A stretch of 64,000 bases of DNA, from contig OZ024806.1 of the NCBI GenBank assembly GCA_964017045.1, forward strand, positions 7,398,488-7,462,487, written 5' to 3'. Below are positions 56,090-64,000 of this stretch, piece after piece. The notes below the pieces were generated by a model. It did not search any database. It worked only from the letters and a program-made list of their open reading frames with translations, and had not been told where the DNA came from. Both the position numbers and the translations under genes were made by a program. The DNA is from Omphiscola glabra. Taxonomy: Eukaryota > Mollusca > Gastropoda > Lymnaeidae. Position 1 is the first letter of the stretch, and every line of letters starts with the position of its first letter.

Positions 56090-56465
56090 TCTACCAGATA
56101 CAGCCCGCCAAACATTGGCGACAGCAGCAATACATGAACTTCCCATCTACTAAACTTACTTGAAAAAATATGAACTCAAGTAACGCAGATTTAAGAATCC
56201 CAATTTTCGCGACACCCCTCTTCCCCCCCCCCCTTTCCCCAACCCCAAATGATACGTCTCTGCACACTTTTTATTTCTCGCCCATGAACTATATTAAATA
56301 TTCTCATGTCCCAACCACTTTTAAACCGAATATTTATTTTTACACCGTACTTAGATTGAGAATTTTTCATTTTCCTAAAAGAAAATATTGCGCACGAAGC
56401 GCAGTTGCGTTTTTTTAAAGAAAATATTTATAGCATTTAGCGCAGAATGCCATCAGGTGACGCAG
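56090..56465. repeat. Dispersed repeat E, single-unit copy
   Basis: It reads, inverted, the same sequence as 51225-51540. It starts with one unit of the 53-bp repeat (CAGCCCGCCAAACATTGGCG to CTTCCCATCTACTAAA), then ATGAACTCAAGTAACGCAGA and the AAAATATTGCGCACGAAGCG block. It represents the state before the array at 51519 expanded. Confidence 0.8.
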
Positions 56466-56533
56466 TCTCTAGATTTCGTTCACTAGAACGTTCGGATTAA
56501 ATTCCTATATAAAGCATGTCATGTTCCCTAACG

Positions 56534-56712
56534 CAGTGCTACTCAAAGTGGGGGTCCGCGGACCGGTGCCGGTCCGTTGGCCATCATCCGCCGGTCCGCA
56601 GAAGAAAACTCATTTCGCTACCACGTCAGTACAAGAAAAATAGTGCACCGGTCCCTGGTGCAATGGAAAAATTCCTGCCGGTCCGCCATACTAAAAAGTT
56701 TGAGGAGCACTG
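56534..56712. mobile_element. hAT MITE, family D, with target duplication
   Basis: The left end CAGTGCTACTCAAAGTGGGG and the right end AAAGTTTGAGGAGCACTG are inverted. The flanks CCCTAACG (56526-56533) and TCCTAACG (56713-56720) match at 7 of 8 positions. CCGGTCCGC motifs occur three times. Confidence 0.87.
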
Positions 56713-57269
56713 TCCTAACGGATAGGCACAGCGAGACTTGGATAGATGGCGACATATGCATCTTTGCTATCAGAGAAGTTACAAAATTGTGTGTGGAAAT
56801 TAAACTTTTTTGGTTATTTTTAAGGAGTGTATCTTTTTTTTCTTTCTTCCACTTGCCGTTGAAGCAATATTTTTGCTTCAGTACTCTAATTTGTATTTAT
56901 AGAGACGTTTATTTATATAATTTAATTGCATATTTTAAAACATCACTGGCTTTGGCATCGTTTTCTCTGCGTGCTGCTTTCTCCGTCTCTTTGTAACGTA
57001 TTGTTTCTTCAACGAGTCATATGAAGAGATTAAGTCTGTATAATCATAACGGTACACAACAAGCATTTGGGGAAAAACAGCACGTTATTGCCATAATCTA
57101 AATTTATTTATTACTTTCTCTTCTCACTTTTTTTTTCATCGCGGGAAAGAAATACAAAAAATGACCTGAGATTGTTCCGTGTCAGCGGATCAGGGATCCT
57201 TGTTGTCCTCAGGGCCAGGTCCACTGCGCTCGGCCACGGCTAGAAAAGCACCATACCATGACATTAAAT
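56713..57269. other. Non-coding T-rich spacer
   Basis: No gene or element is supported. Confidence 0.4.
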
Positions 57270-57482
57270 CAGGGGTTCTTAATCAGAGTAGTGGGGAGGC
57301 AGTGTCAGAGGGTGTGGGAAGACCCAGAATATTTTGAAACAAAAGCACAACAACAAAAATACGTATGACCATCTTTGTGGGTTGTGGGGGGTGGGGGTGC
57401 CAGCAGAAGCGGGAGAATGTTTAGAAATTGAGATGGGGGGGGGGGGGGTGAGAGGCGCTACAAAAAGCGTTAATAACCCCTG
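57270..57482. mobile_element. hAT MITE (CAGGGGTTCTTAAT type)
   Basis: The left end CAGGGGTTCTTAATCAGAG and the right end GCGTTAATAACCCCTG are inverted. The flanks CATTAAAT and GATTCGAT match at 5 of 8 positions. The ends and G-rich interior resemble the element at 49649-49980. Confidence 0.75.
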
Positions 57483-57559
57483 GATTCGATAATAATTATA
57501 GCCCATAAGAACAAAAGTTTTTAAAAAACTCCGATTAAAATAAAACAAGAAGGTCTTAC

Positions 57560-57670
57560 CGCGAAATTTGTGTTCCAGGAATGAATGCTGTGATCGTCGG
57601 CTCCTGCGTTTCTTGGAATACTGGATTGTCAGTGAAGCTTTGATATGTCCTATCCTTAGATCTTAGTCAC
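57560..57670 (-). other. Weak candidate exon, minus strand
   Basis: A donor GCG|GTAAGA lies at about 57559. Upstream on the minus strand a frame is open for about 36 codons (SFTDNPVFQETQEPTITAF in it), back to a TGA near 57670. No good acceptor or ATG was found, so it could be a chance frame or part of the same gene as the exon at 61350-61414. Confidence 0.15.
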
Positions 57671-57777
57671 GAGTCTTCTCCAGCCAATCGTCATGCGAGA
57701 TACAGATTTGGAGGCTTGTATACGAAATCTTATCATTTCTACTCGAAAAAATAATAATTCTTAAACAAAAGCCAAGT

Positions 57778-58227
57778 TCATCTGCAGAAGACACAGATCA
57801 GACCAAGTTCGTAATCAGAAGACACAGATCAGACCAAGTTCGTAATCAGAAGACACAGATCAGACCAAGTTCGTAACCAGAAGACACAGATCAGGCCACG
57901 TTCGTAACCAGAAGACACAGATCAGACCAAGTTCGTAATCAGAAGACACAGATCAGACCAAGTTCGTAATCAGAAGACACAGATCAGACCAAGTTCGTAA
58001 TCAGAAGACACAGATCAGACCGAGTTCGTAATCAGAAGACACAGATCAGACCAAGTTCGTAATCAGAAGACACAGATCAGACCAAGTTCGTAACCAGAAG
58101 ACACAGATCAGACCAAGTTCGTAATCAGAAGACACAGATCAGACCAAGTTCGTAATCAGAAGACACAGATCAGACCGAGTTCGTAATCAGAAGACACTGA
58201 TCAGACCAAGCTCATCATCAGAAGACA
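57778..58227. repeat. 31-bp minisatellite (AGTTCGTAATCAGAAGACAC)
   Basis: About 14 copies of AGTTCGTAATCAGAAGACAC plus AGATCAGACCA. Variants are GTAACC, GGCCACG and CCGAG. The last copy changes to GACACAGGTAAGAC, which makes a donor-like sequence. Confidence 0.94.
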
Positions 58228-59077
58228 CAGGTAAGACGAGACGCCTCTGAGATCAACAGACACACATCCAAATCTGTTGGTGACATCTGCCTTACAACAA
58301 CTGACGTTCACTCAACGTCCAAATGACAGCATTCAACGGTTGAAAAAAGAGCAGCACCCTTCTGAGTGACGTCCAAAAACTCTGTCAGCCTCATAAATGA
58401 CATTGCCATTTAATATGTGTATTCCAGTGAAGGCTTTCAAAAGGTATGTCCAAGAGAAATTTTCAAAAAGAAGTTCTCCGCTCCGTCAAAGTTCGGTAAC
58501 TGCGTGTGTGTGTAGACCGACATATACGACGATTTCAAAAAAAAACATAACTATTAAACATTGGGGTTCTTATAACCCGTCCTCAAACCGTTCCAGTTGA
58601 GGAAACTAAAATAATCCCTCGGAGGATCCATAAAAAAAAAAACACATTGCTATACAGTGCTCTACTGTGTACACTAACACGGTGATCAAAAGCCGGGCAG
58701 GGTTCAGAGGTCGGCCGATATTTTTATCGGAGCCAGCGATGCGGATCAAGTAGACCTGGGGACTTTAAACGCTTTGGACGGCGAGAGAGATTCCAGCAGT
58801 GATATAACCCTGATGGGTAACACTAAAGGCAACGACATACAAACGTGTACAATAGCACTATGTAATCACGTGTAGGACATCCTCATTGATGTAGACGACA
58901 ATTTTTTTTTCCGCCGGAGCGGAATGGAGTTACGTTTGTATACAAACAACGCAAGGTGAACACACAACGACTAAAACAACAAGCGAAACAATTTGTTGTT
59001 TGTAAGACAGGTAACGGTGTAGGCCAGAGGGGGTTTGGAGGTGGTCTTACGCTCTAAAATCCGGAAAGACAATGCTA
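58228..59077. other. Unique sequence, possibly containing undetected exon
   Basis: From about 58678 to 58875 one plus-strand frame is open for about 65 codons with protein-like composition (ADIFIGASDADQVDLGTLNA in it), but it lacks clear splice sites and a start. I do not call it a gene. Confidence 0.3.
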
Positions 59078-59606
59078 TAACAGTTTGGGTGGTGCTGGGA
59101 CAGTGTGGGTGGTGCTCTGACAGTTTTGGTGGCGCTGGGACAGTTTGGGTTTGCTGTGACAGACTAGGTGGGTGCTTTGACAGTTTGGGTGGTGCTTTGA
59201 CAGTTTGGGTGGTGCTGTGACAGTTTGGGTGGTGCTTTGACAGTTTGGGTGGTGCTGTGACAGTTTGGGTGGTGCTTTGACAGTTTGGGTGGTGCTTTGA
59301 CAGTTTGGGTGGTGCTGTGACAGTTTGGGTGGTGCTTTGACAGTCTGGGTGGTGCTTTGACAGTTTGGGTGGTGCTTTGACAGTTTGGGTGGTGCTGTGA
59401 CAGTTTGGGTGGTGCTTTGACAGTTTGGGTGGTGCTTTGACAGTTTGGGTGGTGCTGTGACGGTTTGGGTGGTGCTTTGACGGTTTGGGTGGTGCTTTGA
59501 CGGTTTGGGTGGTGCTTTGACAGTTTGGGTGGTGCTGTGACAGTTTGGGTGGTGCTGTGACAGTTTGGTTGGTGCTGTGACAGTTTGGGTGGTGCTGTGA
59601 CAGTTT
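59078..59606. repeat. 20-bp minisatellite (TTTGGGTGGTGCTTTGACAG)
   Basis: About 27 copies with GCTTTGA/GCTGTGA and ACAG/ACGG variants. Long open frames on both strands result because 60 bp (3 units) is free of stops. Confidence 0.94.
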
Positions 59607-59667
59607 TAATGGTGCAAGGCTGACAAAAGAGTGGGGATTTAGTTGTTTAACGAGTTGACGCAATGTA

Positions 59668-59888
59668 TGACATCTAATATCTGTGCGACATCAAATATCT
59701 GTGCGACATCAAATATCTGTGCGACACCAAATATCTGTGCGACATCAAATATCTGTGCGACATCAAATATCTGTGTGACATCAAATATCTGTGTGACATC
59801 AAAAATCTGTGTGATATCAAAAATCTGTGTCACATCAAAAATCTGTGTGACATCAAATATCTGTGCGACATCAAATATCTGTGCGACG
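59668..59888. repeat. 18-bp minisatellite (CATCAAATATCTGTGCGA)
   Basis: About 12 copies; the middle ones use TGTGTGA and AAAATC. It encodes 6-residue repeats (TSNICA) if read, which is an artefact. Confidence 0.93.
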
Positions 59889-61081
59889 CGAATCAGCTAT
59901 TTTAAAATTATATTTCTGTGGGTTAAAGGATAAACACATAACCCCTGGAGTACGCTGTGTGTTAAGGTTGGGGGGGGGGGGAGAAGGGACGCCTGCCAAA
60001 TACTTTGGTCTGTGTTCGTCTCTGTGTGACCCTGGCAAGGTTTAAATAATTTTAAAGAAAAAGATTTACAGCTCTCAAACGACAGTTCTGAGTGCCACTA
60101 AGCCGTGTAAGTCGTTACATAATGTGGGTAGTACACTGAATAGGTGCGTCACTTCAAGCTTTTTATTTTTTTATTGATTTCTATTTTTTTTGGTCAGTGT
60201 TGGTAGTCGAAGGTCCACGGCCACGGGCCAAATCCGACCTGACTTCATTTTTTTTTTTTTTTGTGTGTACTATAATTATAAGTGTACGACAGCTCGGAAC
60301 CATTTACGCCGCTCTAATCGCTTTACACCTGAACGCCGCTGTATAGGGGAAATATTTAAATAGCACGAAGAGCAGTAGAACCTCGGTTAACGAACCCAAT
60401 CGGTTCTTAAACTGAAACGTTCGCTAAGCGAAACCAAAAAAAAAATTCATTGAAATCATTTTAATTCAATTCAACTGTTCCAGCCTTAGACAACTGGAGC
60501 TTTTACATTTTTCAGTGATTTTTCTGTAGTGAAAATTACATAAAGGACATTAAGATAGCCTTGATTATCTGCAAATGTCCCTAAAATTAATGAAACAGTG
60601 CTACCATTATTGCACGATCTTTGGTAATGACAATTTTCTGTTAAGGCGCAATAGTAAAGTCTAAAATAGCCACCCGTGGTCAATGCATTATGTTATGGGA
60701 CCAAATGTGTCATCTACGGGGTTGAAAAAAAAAAGGGGGGGGGGGGTAAGCCATTCGCACTCCAGGGGGGTCAGTGAGTTCGTGTGGTGACAATAAATCT
60801 ACAACTGGGAATCAATTGCGAGATGTCGTCACCGTTTACGTCAGATGTGTCTGAACAGCTTTTCCGATTTCTCACACCCACCCTCCATCCCTCCATTTTT
60901 TTCATTCTTGCCCGGATTTTTTATTTGACAGAAAATTTAATCGGTGAGAATGAAAACAGTGGTTCTAAAACTAGCAGCTGATTTAAACGAAACGTGGAAA
61001 TAGTTAAGGAATGGTTGAAGCGAATACACATTTGTTTTGTTTTTTAATTAGTGTAAATTAATTTTTAAGTTCATGATTATG
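59889..61081. other. Non-coding; contains a solo transposon-like end at about 60372
   Basis: CAGTAGAACCTCGGTTAACG at 60372-60391, followed by GTTCGCTAAGCGAAACC, resembles a pogo/Tigger-type terminus, but no inverted partner was found. The rest is unique with a G run near 60735-60746. Confidence 0.4.
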
Positions 61082-61168
61082 TTTTTTAAATTGTATGTAC
61101 AGCGTGGTGAGCCCAGCCCTAGGGGCACCACGCTATAGAAAACTACCAATAATAATAATAATAATAAA
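61082..61168 (+). mobile_element. Non-LTR retrotransposon 3' tail with hairpin and (AAT)n
   Basis: GCGTGGTG (61102-61109) pairs perfectly with CACCACGC (61126-61133) around a 16-base loop. A short spacer and an (AAT)n tail (61148-61168) follow. This is the usual 3' end of CR1/L2-like elements. No coding part remains next to it. Confidence 0.7.
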
Positions 61169-61349
61169 TTCGTTTTATTCTCATTTAAATTATTTGACAT
61201 TTCTTTGATGGAGTAGCAAAAACAAAAGATAACATTATTAATTTTTAAAAGAGATGTCTGAAGGATTGGCAGTGGGAGAAGAGCGAAGTTTTTAAAAAAA
61301 ACACCACAAAAAGAAACACTTTAACACATTTTTGTAAACTCCAACTTAC
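61169..61349. other. Intron or spacer next to the orphan exon
   Basis: AT-rich, no feature of its own. Confidence 0.35.
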
Positions 61350-61414
61350 TTAAACAGATCACAAGTCCCCTTGTCCAAAGGGACATCAGATGTTTCCATC
61401 AGGGCACTGATTTC
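61350..61414 (-). CDS. Internal coding exon of an unidentified gene
   Basis: On the minus strand the sequence TTGGTGCAG|GAAATC gives an acceptor (intron base at 61415) after a fairly pyrimidine-rich stretch. TTTAA|GTAAGT gives a strong donor (61350/61349). The 65-bp exon is open in one frame only, 21 codons plus two bases, encoding EISALMETSDVPLDKGTCDL then F and a split K/N codon. The other two frames have stops. Composition and codon use look coding, but I do not recognise the protein. The neighbouring exons must begin with one base completing the last codon (downstream) and end at phase 0 (upstream). I could not find either within the window. Confidence 0.55.
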
Positions 61415-63289
61415 CTGCACCAACACACCAGCAAGAGTTGGACATGAAAACAAATTATTTCAGCTTTTCGGCACAATTCCACCACATGGAATCAATCAAG
61501 GACTGTCCTACTAGTGTTCTTCAATTTCATTGTATTTTATTTCTGGCTTCTTACATCAAAACAATATTTACAAAATATTTCTGCCCGCTAAAATCTCATT
61601 TTCCCCTGTAATAATGCATAAATTCGTTTACTTCATGGAATCTTGGTTTTTGGAAAACCCAGCTTCCGGCAATAACATTAGGGGGGAGGGCACTTCAGTT
61701 TTTTGAACTACTCTCTGTTTCTTGTTGTCTCCCCACTTGTCCTGTCTGCCGGGGAAGGCAATTAGCCGAAACCTTCCTCTTTTATTGTCCTGTCTTTATA
61801 TTTCAAGCATCCACATGCTTCGTTCCACTATATCCTTCACACAGCTTGAACGCAGTCCTTCATTTATTACCCCTTGGGACGAGGCTGTTTACCTAACCTA
61901 ACCTCTATAGCTTTCCACAATTTGAGATATAAGCATTTTTTTAATTGAATAATTCTGACAACAAATTGACGTACAAAATCATCGGCCCTGCAGTATACAG
62001 CCGAGTAGAAAAAGCATTTTATTTTTCGTGGGGGGGGGGGGGGGGGGGGGGGAGAAAAGTGCAAGTAGATTGCTTCCGCTTTCCTACCATTGGTCGCCGG
62101 CCTGATTTGATGACGTCTGTGGTCGCCGCCATGATGTTGCTGAGTAAAGATGACGATTTCTTGAACTGAAAGTAAATAATTTGAACATACTGTAAGCATA
62201 GTATTTGTTTTGTTGAAGCATATATTATTGGGTCTGTTTTAATTAGTCCTACTCAACTTACTGCATTCAAGTTTAGAAACAACAAACATGATTTCGGAAC
62301 CAACCAGACTTGACCAAGATGGCGTCAACCAATTTGGGGGGGGGGGGGGGGGAGCTACTCTATTTGACGAAAATTTGGACGTACCCCTAAGGGCGTTATA
62401 GCTAGGCAAGGATAGAAATAAAAATGTGCTTCATGATATTTTCACGAAAACGCACAAATTCCGTGTGCGTCAATCCTACCGCACCGTGTCAATGATGGTC
62501 TACATCCGACAATTGCGTGTGTCTATTTGTTTACTTTGACGATTAAAATGGGTCATCTCGATGCTAGATCACAGTGTGGGAACCTCTTTTCTTACGTCAT
62601 AGAACATCTGTTGTAATATTTTTTCCATCGTCTGCGGCTTGCCATAACTATCAGAGTGAAAGAGAGCTTCAGCTGGTGTGTTTGTGGTGTACAATATTCC
62701 GAGATGTCCCCAAGTCCCCGTAGATGCACACGAACATAAATAGTCAGTCAAGTCAGCAGATGAGACTTGTGACTTGTGAGTCACCGAACATTAACGTTGA
62801 CATGACGAGAGGGGGGGGGAGGAGAGAATAAAGGGTTTTTAAGTGCTGTGAACGTAATATAATGGTAGTTTTTAATGTGGTTTTGTGCGTGTGCGTTTTT
62901 GTGTGGCTTAGTGTGGTTTAAGTGCGGTCAGCGTCTCTCTGATTATAATAGTACATGTACTTTAATACGCATACGCATGTACCAGCCATAATGTGTACGG
63001 TGGTATAACTAGACACAACATAACAAATGGTCCTTTTGGTCTTGTGTTCAGATCAGAATCAAACTGAGACTTCACATTGGAACTCTCATGATGGAACTCT
63101 CACATTTGAACGTTCACATTGGAACTCTCACATTTGAACTTTCACATTGGAACTATGCCACATTTCAACTCTGACATCTTCAGGCAAAATCGGGAAGCAG
63201 CGAGCGGATTAATTATGTTAAAATCTAGGGGGTGGGAGGGGGGTAATAATATTTAGCTTATAATGTCAGAATCAATTGACCGCGTTCCT
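61415..63289. other. Unique, gene-poor sequence
   Basis: G runs at 62030-62052 and 62336-62352. A minus-strand frame at 62569-62784 looks protein-like but has no ATG near its start and no splice support. 63058-63175 has a loose repeat of CACATTGGAACTCT / CACATTTGAACTTT (13-15 bp, about eight copies). Confidence 0.4.
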
Positions 63290-63293
63290 CCTT

Positions 63294-63375
63294 CTCCTCG
63301 TCATCATCAGTGGCACTACAGCCCGTGTAGGACCCTGGCCTGCTCCACAACATCCTACCACTCGGATCGACCAAT
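63294..63375 (-). mobile_element. 3' end of the RTE-like LINE, minus strand
   Basis: Minus-strand translation gives the conserved tail VVEQARVLHGL and a stop, then GTGCCACTGATGATGACGA as the 3' end. It matches the relic at 6706-7165 and the parent of the array at 27607. A family B hAT element is inserted 7 bp beyond it (63383). Confidence 0.75.
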
Positions 63376-63382
63376 GGCTTCC

Positions 63383-63507
63383 CAGTGGCGTGGCGAGCTT
63401 AACTCGCGCCCGGGGCGCAATACCTTTTTAGCGCCAACCCCCCTATTCGAAAACCTTACAATATTATATGTAAAATATACCATTTGGCGCCCCTTCTTGA
63501 GCCACTG
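63383..63507. mobile_element. hAT MITE, family B, internally deleted, with perfect target duplication
   Basis: It starts CAGTGGCGTGGCGAGC and ends CTTGAGCCACTG. TGGCTTCC flanks both sides exactly (63375-63382 and 63508-63515). It lacks about 60 bp present on the right side of the 10987 copy, yet its duplication is intact, so the shortened form itself transposed. Confidence 0.9.
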
Positions 63508-63868
63508 TGGCTTCCCTACCCTAGTGAGTGTTTAAATACTATATACAGCCAGTGAAGAACTGACTGACCAATCAGCACATGTGATGTGCTTAGCAGACAT
63601 GCTGTCCAATCAGCACGCATGGTGTGTCCACCGGGTCCGACATCGATATTTAACCTCTTTCTCTCGTTGACCTCCCTGTCATTAATTTCTTTTATTAAAA
63701 AAATAAATAAAAAGCTATGTCGGTTAAATGTTGCCCTGCAGGTCATTACCCCAACCGTCTACTTTTCGCACCTACCTTCACCGGAACTACCATCACCACA
63801 ACAAACACGGGGATCTTTTCCTGTTCTACTGTAAACCTGTACCCCATTGACCTATTCAGGGATCGCAT

Positions 63869-64000
63869 TTTCCAGCAAGCTAAGTCACTATCCATTAGGC
63901 CAAGTCACTCTCCATCAAGCCGAGTCGCTCTCCATTAAGCCAAGTCACTATCCATTAGGCCAAGTCACTCTCCATCAAGCCGAGTCGCTCTCCATTAAGC
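63869..64000. repeat. Minisatellite (CAAGTCACTCTCCATTAAGC type), continuing past the window
   Basis: About six or seven 18-19-bp units with a higher-order period near 57 bp: CACTATCCATTAGGCC, CACTCTCCATCAAGCC and CGCTCTCCATTAAGCC in rotation. The right edge is cut. Confidence 0.9.

Noticed and set aside
58678..58875. Plus-strand frame containing ADIFIGASDADQVDLGTLNA
   Set aside because: There is no start codon, no pyrimidine-rich acceptor and no donor, so it is not distinguishable from chance.
62569..62784. Minus-strand 71-codon frame with protein-like composition
   Set aside because: It has a GTG rather than an ATG at its start, no acceptor, and a donor-like site that would remove its end. 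Chance frames of this size are expected in 64 kb.

Overview
This is animal (metazoan) nuclear DNA, most likely from a mollusc and plausibly a heterobranch gastropod. The reasons are intron-containing coding exons with GT-AG sites, many short non-autonomous DNA transposons (mostly hAT-type, several with clear 8-bp target duplications), 3' ends of non-LTR retrotransposons with trinucleotide tails, and an extreme load of minisatellites. Two elements (7730-7924 and 49345-49542) look like SPIN-type hAT elements. That family is known to have moved horizontally between tetrapods, a triatomine bug and the pond snail Lymnaea. The species assignment is inference. Nothing in the window looks bacterial or viral. 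Very little of it codes for protein. The best gene is a small minus-strand gene with two coding exons, at 14213-14087 and 13004-12544. Spliced, they give a 195-residue protein whose C-terminal half resembles a GNAT-type N-acetyltransferase. Its first coding exon is about 130 bp long and lies between two different minisatellites. A second coding exon, 65 bp and also on the minus strand (61414-61350), has good splice signals on both sides, but the rest of its gene was not found. Nearly all other long open reading frames are stop-free frames through tandem repeats, including a 1110-codon frame at 30283-33615. By my own coordinates, roughly 24 kb of the 64 kb is tandem repeat. Unit lengths run from 11 to 131 bp. 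The largest arrays are a 20/21-bp array of 3.1 kb (30479-33597), a 34-bp array of 2.5 kb (40480-43005) and a 25-bp array of 1.7 kb (14477-16188). Some arrays are almost perfectly uniform (17 bp x 43, 53 bp x 12, 15 bp x 47); others carry two or more variant units in patterned order. Several arrays can be traced to a single-copy parent: a LINE 3' end (27607-28417), a tRNA-like SINE head (46286-46690), one end of a dispersed repeat (51519-52470) and possibly a hAT terminus (5568-6200). Layout: 0-12 kb has minisatellites and hAT MITEs, with a LINE relic at 6.7-7.2 kb. 12.3-14.2 kb holds the GNAT-like gene and a promoter-like NRF1/ETS cluster. 14.2-26.4 kb is almost continuous arrays, with heat-shock-element-like motifs at 17.36 and 19.06 kb. 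27-30 kb has the LINE-derived array and a LINE end lying inside another minisatellite. 30-34 kb is the giant array. 34-40 kb holds nested MITEs. 40-44 kb is two long arrays. 44-50 kb holds MITEs, the SINE-like array and a SPIN-like copy. 50-60 kb is arrays plus an inverted dispersed repeat. 60-64 kb is low in repeats and holds the orphan exon and a LINE tail.
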